NCBI GenBank assembly: GCA_028280405.1
Contig: JANQLW010000010.1
Coordinates: 1-52,913 of the forward strand
Length of the DNA stretch: 52,913 nucleotides
Origin: Bacteroidales bacterium
Lineage (GTDB): Bacteria; Bacteroidota; Bacteroidia; Bacteroidales; GCA-2711565
Reading direction: 5' to 3'
Position numbers and translations under genes: made by a program. Each line of letters starts with the position of its first letter. Position 1 is the first letter of the stretch. The notes below the pieces were generated by a model. That model was given only the letters and a program-made list of their open reading frames with translations, did no database searches and was not told where the DNA came from. Positions 37,303 to 45,099 of the stretch are shown here, piece by piece.

Positions 37303-38070
37303 TTACCAATTTGGCTTACGTTTTTCCAGAAAAGCTTTCATCCCTTCTTCACCTTCAGCTTTAAACTGGGTTCCAAAATAATCGGCTTCCATTTCACAGG
37401 CCAGGTCAAAGTCCATCTGGTAACCTTTACGAGTAACGTATTTTACTTTCTTTATAGCATCCGGGCCTTTAGACTGAATGGTTTTAGCAATTTTGAAAAC
37501 TTCATCCATGAGTTCTTCCGGCTCAACCACTTTTTGAACCAAGCCAATGCGAAGGGCATCTTCAGCACCTATCATATCTGCAGTCATCAAGAGATAAAGA
37601 GCATCAGCTAATCCAACCAATCTTGGTAATCTCTGTGTACCGGCATAACCAGGGATCATTCCCAGGTTCACTTCAGGCTGGCCAAATTTAGCTTTAGAAC
37701 TTGCGATTCTGAAATCACAACCCATCGCTAACTCCAATCCTCCACCTAATGCAAATCCATTAATAGCTGCTATTACCGGAATTTTTAGTTTTTCCAGACT
37801 CCTGAAAGTATTTTGTCCGAGTTTAGAAAATTCGGTCCCTTCATCCTGTGTTTTATCAACCATCTCGGCTATGTCGGCCCCGGCAACAAAAGCTTTTCCA
37901 ATACCAGTAATCATTACAATTGAAATTTCAGGATTTTTTGAAACTTCATCTATAAAGAAATCCATTTCGTTAAAAAAACGTGTATTAAGTGCATTCAGAG
38001 CTTCCGGGCGATTGATTGTAACAAGTGCAATCCCATCATTAATCTTGATGTCTAGATTTTTATATTCCAT
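37303..38070 (-). CDS. Enoyl-CoA hydratase/isomerase family protein
   Basis: This is a 255-residue crotonase. It has the oxyanion-hole motif AFVAGADIAEM, GFALGGGLELAMGCDFRIAS and NLGMIPGYAGTQRLPRLVG, the two blocks carrying the acidic residues of hydratases. It hydrates 2-enoyl-CoA produced by the acyl-CoA dehydrogenase. It is the first gene of the - strand beta-oxidation cluster. A TATATTTG box lies about 30 bp upstream. Confidence 0.95.
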   Translation of the reverse strand: MEYKNLDIKINDGIALVTINRPEALNALNTRFFNEMDFFIDEVSKNPEISIVMITGIGKAFVAGADIAEMVDKTQDEGTEFSKLGQNTFRSLEKLKIPVIAAINGFALGGGLELAMGCDFRIASSKAKFGQPEVNLGMIPGYAGTQRLPRLVGLADALYLLMTADMIGAEDALRIGLVQKVVEPEELMDEVFKIAKTIQSKGPDAIKKVKYVTRKGYQMDFDLACEMEADYFGTQFKAEGEEGMKAFLEKRKPNW

Positions 38071-38098
38071 ACGTTAATCGTGTATTTATTAGGTTACT

Positions 38099-38106
38099 CA
38101 AATATA
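38099..38106 (-). promoter_or_regulatory. Candidate -7 box for the beta-oxidation cluster
   Basis: TATATTTG on the - strand matches TAnnTTTG and lies 28 bp before the enoyl-CoA hydratase ATG. No convincing -33 box was found. Confidence 0.4.
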
Positions 38107-38192
38107 GAAAAAAATGATGGGAATTTTGCCATAGCCTGGTATCGAAATCTTTATTTATAATGCAAAAATGACTTGAATTAAAATGAAAAATA

Positions 38193-38200
38193 TATCTTTG
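38193..38200 (+). promoter_or_regulatory. -7 box directly before the first HYC_CC_PP gene
   Basis: TATCTTTG matches TAnnTTTG, with a TTG 17 bases upstream (38173-38175). Only seven bases separate the box from the ATG at 38208, so the transcript would be leaderless or nearly so. Confidence 0.55.
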
Positions 38201-38207
38201 TATCCAA

Positions 38208-38639
38208 ATGAAGTTATTTATCAAGGGAATATCAGTAATTTTATTGAGTTTGGCAGTACTTTTTACTACTACCGGATTCTATGTTTTTGAACATTACTGT
38301 ATGCATACAGGAGCTGTTGAAACAGCTTTATCTCTTGATCGTATTGATTGTGACCATCATGGTTCTGGGCATTCTTCAAATTCGCAATGCGAAAAAGGAG
38401 GGTGTTGTAAATTGATATCAACTTTCTATAAAATAAATAGTCCGTTTGAAAGAAGTGATACTCAAAAAAGTGTTGTTATTGCGGTGATTCATACACTTGG
38501 TTTGTCTTCCAAAGGAATAGAAAATGATACCGTTATTGAAGACTATCATTTAAATCAAAATTTAAAAGCGCCCCCTTTAATACGAAAGCAGTTTTTATAT
38601 CTTACCCAACAATTAAAATTAGCTCCTCCGGCTTGTTAG
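38208..38639 (+). CDS. HYC_CC_PP family Cys-rich protein, copy 1
   Basis: This is a 143-residue small exported or membrane-anchored protein. One N-terminal hydrophobic helix (residues 6-27) is followed by EHYCMHTG, then a His/Cys-rich middle (DCDHHGSGHSSNSQCEKGGCC), and the closing KAPPLIRKQFLYLTQQLKLAPPAC. These are the HYC, CC and PP hallmarks of the family. The histidines and cysteines suggest metal binding. It opens a cassette with a TonB receptor and an HMA protein, and the same three genes follow again at 41518-44878. Confidence 0.85.
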   Translation: MKLFIKGISVILLSLAVLFTTTGFYVFEHYCMHTGAVETALSLDRIDCDHHGSGHSSNSQCEKGGCCKLISTFYKINSPFERSDTQKSVVIAVIHTLGLSSKGIENDTVIEDYHLNQNLKAPPLIRKQFLYLTQQLKLAPPAC

Positions 38640-38712
38640 AAAACTAATTAAGTCTAAAATTCTGTTGTTAAGCTTTAACAAATAGATTGTTAATTTTAAA
38701 ATTATTTTTGAT

Positions 38713-40944
38713 ATGAAATTGAATATTAAACACATCTTGTGTTTGATTATTATGGGAATTAGTTTGATTTCCTATGCTCAATTGGAGAAAAAAATAAAAG
38801 GGGTTGTTTTGGAACTTGACCAAAATGGTAAAGAAATTGGTTTAGTCGGAGCAAATGTATATTGGCTGGGAACTCAAATTGGAATGTCGACGGATGAAAA
38901 AGGTCGGTTTGAACTCAAAAAAGTTGAGAATTCTTCAAAATTGGTAATCAGTTATATTGGATATAAAAGTGATACCATCAATATTACTGGCAATGGTCAA
39001 GTAAAAGTTGTATTACAGAGTAGCCAGGATTTGGATGAAATTGTTATTGCTGAAAAAGCTCCGGGCAGTCATATTGATCGGGCTAAAGTAATTTTGACAC
39101 AGGAAATCACCTCAGCAGAACTTTGTAAAGCTGCTTGTTGTAATCTGTCTGAAAGCTTTGAAACCAATGCATCTGTTGATGTTTCTTTTGCAGATGCCGT
39201 GACTGGTGCCAAGCAAATTAAACTTTTAGGATTAGCAGGTATTTATACCCAACTTATGACGGAGAATATCCCCAATCTAAAAGGTTTAAGTACACCATTT
39301 GCATTGGGTTATGTTCCTGCAACCTGGATGGAATCCATTCAGGTCTCTAAAGGAACTTCATCTGTCAGAAATGGATATGAATCCATTACCGGGCAAATAA
39401 ATACTGAATATATCAAACCTAATACAGGAGATTTATTGAACTTTAATGCTTATGCAAATGATGCTGGAAAAATGGAGGGCAATCTTTATTTTGCCATGAA
39501 GTTGAGTGACAAATTGAGCACAGCCACTTTGTTTCATTATGAAGATCTAAATCATAAAGAGGATAAAAACAGAGATAGCTTCATGGATCATCCATTGATT
39601 TCACAAATAAATCTGTTTCATCGCTGGACTTATAATTCTAAAAAGATTCATTTGAAAATTGGCATGAAATACCTGAAAGAAGATAGAGAAAGCGGGCAAA
39701 TGGATTTTGATAAAGAAAAGCCGATCAATACTTCAAATGGTTATGGAATTGGAATCAATACAAACAGATATGAAGTGTTTTCTAAACTGGCTTATTTCTT
39801 AAATGAAGATAAAACAACAAGTTTGGGAAGTATCTGGTCATTTATTCATCATAAGCAAGAAAGTTTTTTGGGCTTAAATACTTATGATGCTAAAGAAGAT
39901 AACCTCTACTTTAATTTAATTTTTCAAACCGAATTAAATGCAAAAACGACCTTTCTTCTAGGTGGTAGCTATGTAACAGACTTTTATGATGAAATGCTGA
40001 ATGATTCGGCATTTGTGAAAAAAGAACGTGTTCCTGGAGTATTTACCGAATATACTTATAATCAAAAAGACAAGTATACTTTGATTTTAGGGTTAAGAGC
40101 TGATTTCCACAATATGTACGGAACATTTCTTACGCCCAGGGTCCATTTTAGGTATAATTTGACACCTAATACCATTTTACGGGCTTCTGTTGGCAGAGGT
40201 TATCGCTCTCCTAATGTAATCGCTGAAAATATATTTTTATTGGCAAGTTCCAGAAATTTTAAAATTAAAGAAGAACCCGAAATAGAAAAGGCCTGGAATT
40301 ATGGGGTAAACCTTACTCAGTATATTGAACTTTTTGGAAGAGAGATGACAATTAACGCAGAGTACTACAGAACATCTTTTGATAATCAGTTGATCATTGA
40401 CAGGGATCAGGATATAAATTCAATTTATGTATATAACCTGGATGAGAAGTCTTATGCCAATAACTATCAGGTAGAATTAAAATACGAATTATTTGAACGC
40501 ATGGATGTTGTTTTGGCTGCCCGTTATAATGATGTAAAAACAACTATTAATGGTAAACTTCAACGCAAGCCCTTAACTTCAGATTTCAAAGGATTGATCA
40601 ATCTTTCTTATGCTACAAACTTGAAAAAATGGCAATTTGATTATACGATACAATTCAACGGTAAAAGCAGAATTCCTGATACATCCATGAATCCACTGGA
40701 ATATCAGCTAGATGAGTTTTCTCCAAGGTATATTGTGATGAATACGCAGATTACTAAATATTTCAGAAATTGGGATCTGTATATTGGATGTGAAAATATT
40801 GGAAATTTCAAAATCCAGAATCCTATATTAGCTGCAAATGATCCTTTTGGTGAATATTTTGATTCATCCTTGATCTGGGGACCAATTAGCGGAAGAAAGT
40901 TTTATATAGGAATCAGGTACAGAATAAAAAATTATGATCAATAG
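38713..40944 (+). CDS. TonB-dependent receptor, metal-cassette copy 1
   Basis: This is a 743-residue outer-membrane receptor. A signal peptide (residues 1-22) is followed by a carboxypeptidase-regulatory-like domain (about 27-105), the plug with AACCNLSESFETNASVDVSFADA and the barrel to the C-terminal strand GRKFYIGIRYRIKNYDQ. The Cys pair in the plug is unusual for TonB receptors and is kept in the paralogue at 42124. Length is that of siderophore or metal receptors, not SusC, and no SusD is nearby. The adjacent HYC_CC_PP and HMA genes suggest copper or another soft metal as cargo. Confidence 0.9.
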   Translation: MKLNIKHILCLIIMGISLISYAQLEKKIKGVVLELDQNGKEIGLVGANVYWLGTQIGMSTDEKGRFELKKVENSSKLVISYIGYKSDTINITGNGQVKVVLQSSQDLDEIVIAEKAPGSHIDRAKVILTQEITSAELCKAACCNLSESFETNASVDVSFADAVTGAKQIKLLGLAGIYTQLMTENIPNLKGLSTPFALGYVPATWMESIQVSKGTSSVRNGYESITGQINTEYIKPNTGDLLNFNAYANDAGKMEGNLYFAMKLSDKLSTATLFHYEDLNHKEDKNRDSFMDHPLISQINLFHRWTYNSKKIHLKIGMKYLKEDRESGQMDFDKEKPINTSNGYGIGINTNRYEVFSKLAYFLNEDKTTSLGSIWSFIHHKQESFLGLNTYDAKEDNLYFNLIFQTELNAKTTFLLGGSYVTDFYDEMLNDSAFVKKERVPGVFTEYTYNQKDKYTLILGLRADFHNMYGTFLTPRVHFRYNLTPNTILRASVGRGYRSPNVIAENIFLLASSRNFKIKEEPEIEKAWNYGVNLTQYIELFGREMTINAEYYRTSFDNQLIIDRDQDINSIYVYNLDEKSYANNYQVELKYELFERMDVVLAARYNDVKTTINGKLQRKPLTSDFKGLINLSYATNLKKWQFDYTIQFNGKSRIPDTSMNPLEYQLDEFSPRYIVMNTQITKYFRNWDLYIGCENIGNFKIQNPILAANDPFGEYFDSSLIWGPISGRKFYIGIRYRIKNYDQ

Positions 40945-40958
40945 TTAAGACATAGAAA

Positions 40959-41279
40959 ATGAAAAATATTAAAACAATTTTTTCAGTATGCATTATAGCT
41001 TTTTTGCTAATGCCTGCTATGGTAGAAGCCGGGAAAAAAAACATTAAAGAAGTAAGATTCCTTACCTCAGCTGATTGCTGAAAATCATGCGAGCAAAAAC
41101 TTGAGGGAAATATCAAGTTCGAAAAAGGAGTTACCTTTGTAGATTTAGATTTAGATACTAAAATTTGTTTAATTAAATACAAAAAAGGGAAAACCAACCC
41201 TGAAACATTAAGAAAAGCAATTGTTAAATTAGGATTCCAGGCTAAAGAAATAAAAGTAAAAGCTAAAAAGAAATCCTAA
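40959..41279 (+). CDS. HMA-domain metal-binding protein with in-frame TGA (possible selenocysteine)
   Basis: The frame from the ATG at 40959 encodes 106 residues if the TGA at codon 41 (41079-41081) is read through. A signal peptide (residues 1-24) precedes a heavy-metal-associated domain. The metal site would be TSADC-U-KSC, against TSAVCHKC in the paralogue at 44531. Both sides of the TGA align with the paralogue over their whole length, including GVTFVDLDLDTKICLIKY, with no other lesion and no in-frame ATG after the TGA. A hairpin with a G-rich loop begins 16 bases later. Either the TGA is decoded as selenocysteine or this is a freshly broken gene. It starts 14 bp after the receptor stop. 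Confidence 0.55.
41098..41119 (+). promoter_or_regulatory. Candidate SECIS-like hairpin after the in-frame TGA
   Basis: AACTTGA and TCAAGTT form a 7-bp perfect stem around the loop GGGAAATA. The loop starts 23 bases after the TGA, and its first bases are G, as in bacterial SECIS elements. The paralogue at 44531 has no such hairpin at this place. In AT-rich DNA a chance stem is possible. Confidence 0.35.
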
Positions 41280-41316
41280 TCTTAAAAGAGGATGTCAGAA
41301 GTATTATAAAACTTCT

Positions 41317-41398
41317 AGTCAGGGCGTGAATTGTTAATTAGCTAAATACCTGTAATTTATTACTTGAAGAATTTTGCAGGTAAATTCACACCCTGACT
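41317..41398. repeat. 82-bp palindromic element, copy 2 (inverted)
   Basis: Same length and ends as copies 1 and 3 but in the opposite orientation (starts AGTCAGGGCGTGAATTG). It follows the TGA-containing HMA gene. A small stem (AGAAGT / ACTTCT) directly precedes it. Confidence 0.85.
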
Positions 41399-41489
41399 TT
41401 TAAAAGCCTTTTATTTAATCTTATATTTTGCAGGGAATTAAATGATTGTTAATCTTCTGTTAAAAATTAACAATAACTTATTTTATATA

Positions 41490-41497
41490 TATCTTTG
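41490..41497 (+). promoter_or_regulatory. -7 box before the second HYC_CC_PP gene
   Basis: TATCTTTG, identical to the box before copy 1, lies 20 bp ahead of the ATG at 41518. It indicates that the second cassette has its own promoter. Confidence 0.5.
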
Positions 41498-41517
41498 TAA
41501 ATGTAATATTATGTAAG

Positions 41518-41967
41518 ATGAAAAAGATTGCAAAAAATATGATGATTGTTTTGCTGAGTCTGATCGTATTTATTACGACTTCAGGCTTTAGTATATTCAA
41601 ACATCATTGCAATCATATGAACAATAATCAGAATTCCATTTTTTTGGAATACAATTGTTGTCATAAATTTACTTTAGGAGCTCGCTTTGCACAGCAAGGA
41701 CATAACGAGCTTACTATTGATAAAGAAGGCTGTTGTAAAACACATTCTTCTTTTTTAAAAAATGAAAATCCATTTCAATTAAGTGTTGTTCAACAATTAG
41801 AAGTTCCTCAGGACTTTGAAATCATTCTTTTAAATTGTGAAGAGACACTTTTAGAATTATCCACATATAATGTTGATTTTAACTATGATATTAATGGCCC
41901 GCCTTTGATTGATAAGCAATTTTTATTCATGGTTCATCAACTTAAATTAGCCCCTCCTTCTTGTTAA
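41518..41967 (+). CDS. HYC_CC_PP family Cys-rich protein, copy 2
   Basis: This is a 149-residue paralogue of the gene at 38208. It has a hydrophobic N-terminal helix, FKHHCNHMN (HHC in place of HYC), CC pairs at NCCHK and EGCCK, and the closing GPPLIDKQFLFMVHQLKLAPPSC. Similarity to copy 1 is strongest at the ends, and the metal-binding middle differs, so the copies are old or selected to differ. It has its own promoter box and leads the second cassette. Confidence 0.85.
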   Translation: MKKIAKNMMIVLLSLIVFITTSGFSIFKHHCNHMNNNQNSIFLEYNCCHKFTLGARFAQQGHNELTIDKEGCCKTHSSFLKNENPFQLSVVQQLEVPQDFEIILLNCEETLLELSTYNVDFNYDINGPPLIDKQFLFMVHQLKLAPPSC

Positions 41968-42001
41968 ATAGCCACATTTATGTCTGGCTCTAATTAGTAT
42001 T

Positions 42002-42067
42002 GTCATCCTGAACTTGTTTCAGGATCTAAGCTGATTGATTTAGATGCTGAAACAAGTTCAGCATGAC
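42002..42067. repeat. Palindromic repeat, CTGAACTTGTTTCAG family
   Basis: A 66-bp inverted repeat from GTCATCCTGAACTTG to CAAGTTCAGCATGAC with two mismatches. It lies between HYC copy 2 and its receptor. The matching gap in cassette 1 is 73 bp and lacks it; here the gap is 156 bp. Confidence 0.75.
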
Positions 42068-42123
42068 GGAATTTACAAGCCAAGACCACATTATTAAATG
42101 CAAACTATTTAACAAAATAAGTA

Positions 42124-44358
42124 ATGAATTTATTAGAAAGATATATGCTTGTTGTTGGAATATTGTTTATGAGTATTTCAACCTATGCAATAGAGGAGAA
42201 CAGTATTAAAGGTACTGTTCTGGAATTAGATAAAGAAGGAAATGAGTCTGGCTTACCTGGAGTAAATGTCTATTGGGCAGGTACCACTATTGGGGTATCC
42301 ACAAATTCAGATGGAACATTTTCGTTAAAATTACCTCAGTCTAATGATTACAGGTTGGTTGTTAGTTTTGTAGGTTATCAAAATGATACCATTCAGGTTG
42401 ATCCAAAGCTCAAAACTCCTTTAAAAATAATATTAAGTACAAATCAGAACTTAGATGAAGTTATTATTGCTGAAAAAGCTCTCGGTGCACATATCAGCAG
42501 AATGAATCCTATCCTGACTCAAAAAATTACAACTGCAGAATTACAAAAAGCTGCTTGCTGTAATCTATCTGAAAGTTTTGAAACCAATGCATCAGTAGAT
42601 GTTTCTTTCTCAGATGCGGTTTCGGGTGCCAAGCAAATTAAAATGCTTGGTTTAGCAGGAAAATACAGCCAGTTACAAACTGAAAATATTCCGAATTTAA
42701 GAGGCCTGGCAATTCCCTATGGCTTGAGCTATATTCCGGGAACATGGATGGAATCTATTCAAGTTTCAAAAGGTACTGCTTCTGTAAAGAATGGATATGA
42801 ATCCATAACAGGACAAATTAATACGGAATTTATAAAACCTGATCAAGCAAATCCTTTCTATTTTAATATGTATGCAAACGCATATGGCAAAGTAGAAGGA
42901 AATATATACAGCGGTACCAAGCTCACAGATGAATTAAGTACTATGATTTTTGTTCATGCTGAAAATTTTACCAATGAAAAAGATATGAATCATGATGGGT
43001 TTTTGGACCATCCTAAAATGAAACAAATAAATCTCTTTAACCGTTGGAAATATGACAGCGAAAATATTCATGCACAGTTTGGGTTTAAAATATTGAAAGA
43101 AGATCGTGAAGGCGGACAATTGAGTTTTGATAAAGATAAACCCAGAACTATAAACAATGGATATGGTATTGGAGTAAAAACAGATCGATACGAATTATTT
43201 ACCAAAACAGCTTATCTTTTTGATAAGCCGGGTACCAATATCGGGTTCATCAACTCATTCATCCATCATAATCAGGAATCATTTTTTGGACTAAACAATT
43301 ATAATGCAAGAGAGAATAATTACTATGGTAATTTAATGTTTCAAACAATTCTTGGCAACACAAATCATCAGCTTACTTCAGGTGTAAGTTTTATTCTGGA
43401 TCATTATAATGAGCAATTGAATGATTCCACCTTTGTGAAGAAAGAACATGTTCCGGGAGGTTTTGTAGAGTATACCTATATTAATCCTGATAAAATGTCT
43501 TTAATTTTAGGATTCAGAGCTGATTTCCATAATTTATTCGGAACGATGCTTACTCCCAGAATTCATTTTAAGTATAATTTTTCTGAAAATACAATATTGC
43601 GTGCTTCTGCAGGAAGAGGTTACCGAAGTGCAAATGTAATTGCGGAAAATACCTATTTGCTAGCCAGTTCAAGAAAACTGAGCATGTTGGAAGAATTAGA
43701 TATTGAAAAAGCCTGGAATTATGGAGTTAACCTGACCCAATATTTCAATATCAATGGAAAGGATTTAAACATCAATCTGGAATATTACCGAACCGATTTC
43801 CAGAATCAAATCGTAATTGACAGAGAACAAAATACATCAAGAATATATGTTTATAACCTAAAAGGGAAATCATACTCAAACAGTTTTCAAATAGAAATGA
43901 ATTATGAGCTTTTTAAGGGATTTGATGTAACCGCTGCTGCGCGATATAATGATGTAAAAACGACCATCAATGATGAATTAGTTCGTAAGCCTTTGGTAAA
44001 TGATTTTAAAGGGTTGATCAGTTTGAGTTATGCAACTAATATGAAGAAATGGCAATTTGATGTAACAGCTCAGTTTAATGGCTCCAGCCGTATTCCTGAT
44101 ACTTCGGGAAATCCGGTAGCATACCGTTTGGATAAGTTTTCACCACGATACACATTACTAAATGGGCAGATCACTAAGTATTTCAGAAAATGGGAAATCT
44201 ATGTAGGGGCTGAAAACATCACAAACTTCAAACAAAAGAACCCTATTCTTGCACCGAATGATCCTTTCGGGAATTACTTTGATTCATCTCTTATTTGGGG
44301 GCCAATTACCGGAAGGAAATTTTATGTAGGTATCAGATATAGAATTAAGAAATACTAA
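42124..44358 (+). CDS. TonB-dependent receptor, metal-cassette copy 2
   Basis: This is a 744-residue paralogue of the receptor at 38713, similar along its whole length. A signal peptide is followed by the carboxypeptidase-regulatory-like domain, the plug with KAACCNLSESFETNASVDVSF, the barrel, and the end GRKFYVGIRYRIKKY. The conserved block GLAGKYSQLQTENIPNLRGL matches GLAGIYTQLMTENIPNLKGL in copy 1. The last 15 bases of the gene are repeated after an inserted hairpin element (44494-44508). Confidence 0.9.
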   Translation: MNLLERYMLVVGILFMSISTYAIEENSIKGTVLELDKEGNESGLPGVNVYWAGTTIGVSTNSDGTFSLKLPQSNDYRLVVSFVGYQNDTIQVDPKLKTPLKIILSTNQNLDEVIIAEKALGAHISRMNPILTQKITTAELQKAACCNLSESFETNASVDVSFSDAVSGAKQIKMLGLAGKYSQLQTENIPNLRGLAIPYGLSYIPGTWMESIQVSKGTASVKNGYESITGQINTEFIKPDQANPFYFNMYANAYGKVEGNIYSGTKLTDELSTMIFVHAENFTNEKDMNHDGFLDHPKMKQINLFNRWKYDSENIHAQFGFKILKEDREGGQLSFDKDKPRTINNGYGIGVKTDRYELFTKTAYLFDKPGTNIGFINSFIHHNQESFFGLNNYNARENNYYGNLMFQTILGNTNHQLTSGVSFILDHYNEQLNDSTFVKKEHVPGGFVEYTYINPDKMSLILGFRADFHNLFGTMLTPRIHFKYNFSENTILRASAGRGYRSANVIAENTYLLASSRKLSMLEELDIEKAWNYGVNLTQYFNINGKDLNINLEYYRTDFQNQIVIDREQNTSRIYVYNLKGKSYSNSFQIEMNYELFKGFDVTAAARYNDVKTTINDELVRKPLVNDFKGLISLSYATNMKKWQFDVTAQFNGSSRIPDTSGNPVAYRLDKFSPRYTLLNGQITKYFRKWEIYVGAENITNFKQKNPILAPNDPFGNYFDSSLIWGPITGRKFYVGIRYRIKKY
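44344..44358 (+). repeat. 15-bp direct repeat, left copy
   Basis: ATTAAGAAATACTAA ends the receptor gene. An identical copy is at 44494-44508. The two bracket a 135-bp stretch that holds a hairpin element and resemble a target-site duplication. Confidence 0.75.
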
Positions 44359-44400
44359 GAAACTATTTAAATTTTTTATTTTAGAGTTATAAGCAGAAAA

Positions 44401-44488
44401 GTGCACTCCAGGGACGCCATCCTTTTTTCTGCAAATAACTACCAAATGTTTAATTTTCAAGTTATTTTTGATTTTAGGATGGCGTCCC
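44401..44488. repeat. Hairpin element, GGGACGCCATCCT family
   Basis: A perfect 13-bp inverted repeat (44411-44423 with 44476-44488) is preceded by GTGCACTCCA. The same left end, inverted, is seen at 49092-49119. It sits between the second receptor and its HMA gene. Confidence 0.75.
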
Positions 44489-44493
44489 GATTT

Positions 44494-44508
44494 ATTAAGA
44501 AATACTAA
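44494..44508 (+). repeat. 15-bp direct repeat, right copy
   Basis: Exact repeat of the last 15 bases of the receptor gene. Removing 44359-44508 would restore a 22-bp gap between receptor and HMA genes, close to the 14 bp of cassette 1. Confidence 0.75.
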
Positions 44509-44530
44509 ATATTAACCTAAAATTTATATT

Positions 44531-44878
44531 ATGAAAAAATTCAAAATTATAATATCGGTTGCAGTATTTGCCATCATGCTTATTTCATCCGGTTTATATG
44601 CGGATGGAAAGAAAGAAGTAAAAGAAATCAAATTCAAAACTTCAGCGGTTTGCCATAAGTGTGAGGCAAAAATTGAAGATAATATGAAGTATGAAAAAGG
44701 AGTGAAATTTGTTGATTTGAATGTTGATACTAAGATTTGTGTAATTAAATACAGAGTGGATAAGACATCTCCTGAGAAGTTAAAAAAGGCCTTAGAAAAA
44801 TTAGGCTATGAGGTAAGCGAAATAAAGAAAAATAAAGAAGGAAAAGAAGCTCTTGAGAAGTTCAGAAGTAAAAAATAG
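44531..44878 (+). CDS. HMA-domain metal-binding protein, copy 2
   Basis: This is a 115-residue exported protein: a signal peptide (residues 1-24, ending GLYA) and one heavy-metal-associated domain with the CxxC metal site in TSAVCHKCEAKIE. It has a Lys/Glu-rich tail. It is likely to bind Cu(I) or a similar soft metal in the periplasm and hand it on. It is the intact paralogue of the TGA-containing gene at 40959 and ends the second cassette. An 82-bp palindrome follows 42 bp later. Confidence 0.9.
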   Translation: MKKFKIIISVAVFAIMLISSGLYADGKKEVKEIKFKTSAVCHKCEAKIEDNMKYEKGVKFVDLNVDTKICVIKYRVDKTSPEKLKKALEKLGYEVSEIKKNKEGKEALEKFRSKK

Positions 44879-44920
44879 ATCTGCTGCAATCATGAATAAA
44901 ATAAAAAGGGCTGTCCAAAA

Positions 44921-45002
44921 AGTCAGGGTGTGAATTTACTTACAAAATTCTTCAAAAGATAAAATGCATGTATTTAATCAATTAACCATTTACGCCCTGA
45001 CT
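44921..45002. repeat. 82-bp palindromic element, copy 3
   Basis: Nearly identical to copy 1 (11620-11701), same orientation; both are followed by AAAAATCAA. It is preceded by TGTCCAAAA, also found at the ends of the repeat at 47221-47421. Confidence 0.85.
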
Positions 45003-45064
45003 AAAAATCAATTTTTTAACATTTTTTAGATAATCTCTTTTAAATCGAAAATTTTATATTGACA

Positions 45065-45086
45065 ACCTGCCTGGCCGCAGACAGGT
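45065..45086 (-). terminator. Terminator of the tolC-adaptor-tsaB operon
   Basis: On the - strand, ACCTGTCTG and CAGGCAGGT pair over 9 bp (one G-U) around CGGC, 14 bp after the tsaB stop. A T-rich tract follows a few bases later. Confidence 0.55.
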
Positions 45087-45099
45087 CTTTTATTTTCTA

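Noticed and set aside
41317..41398. Tandem terminators or attenuator specific to the HMA gene
   Set aside because: The identical 82-bp element occurs at unrelated genes, so it is a dispersed repeat first, whatever its present use.
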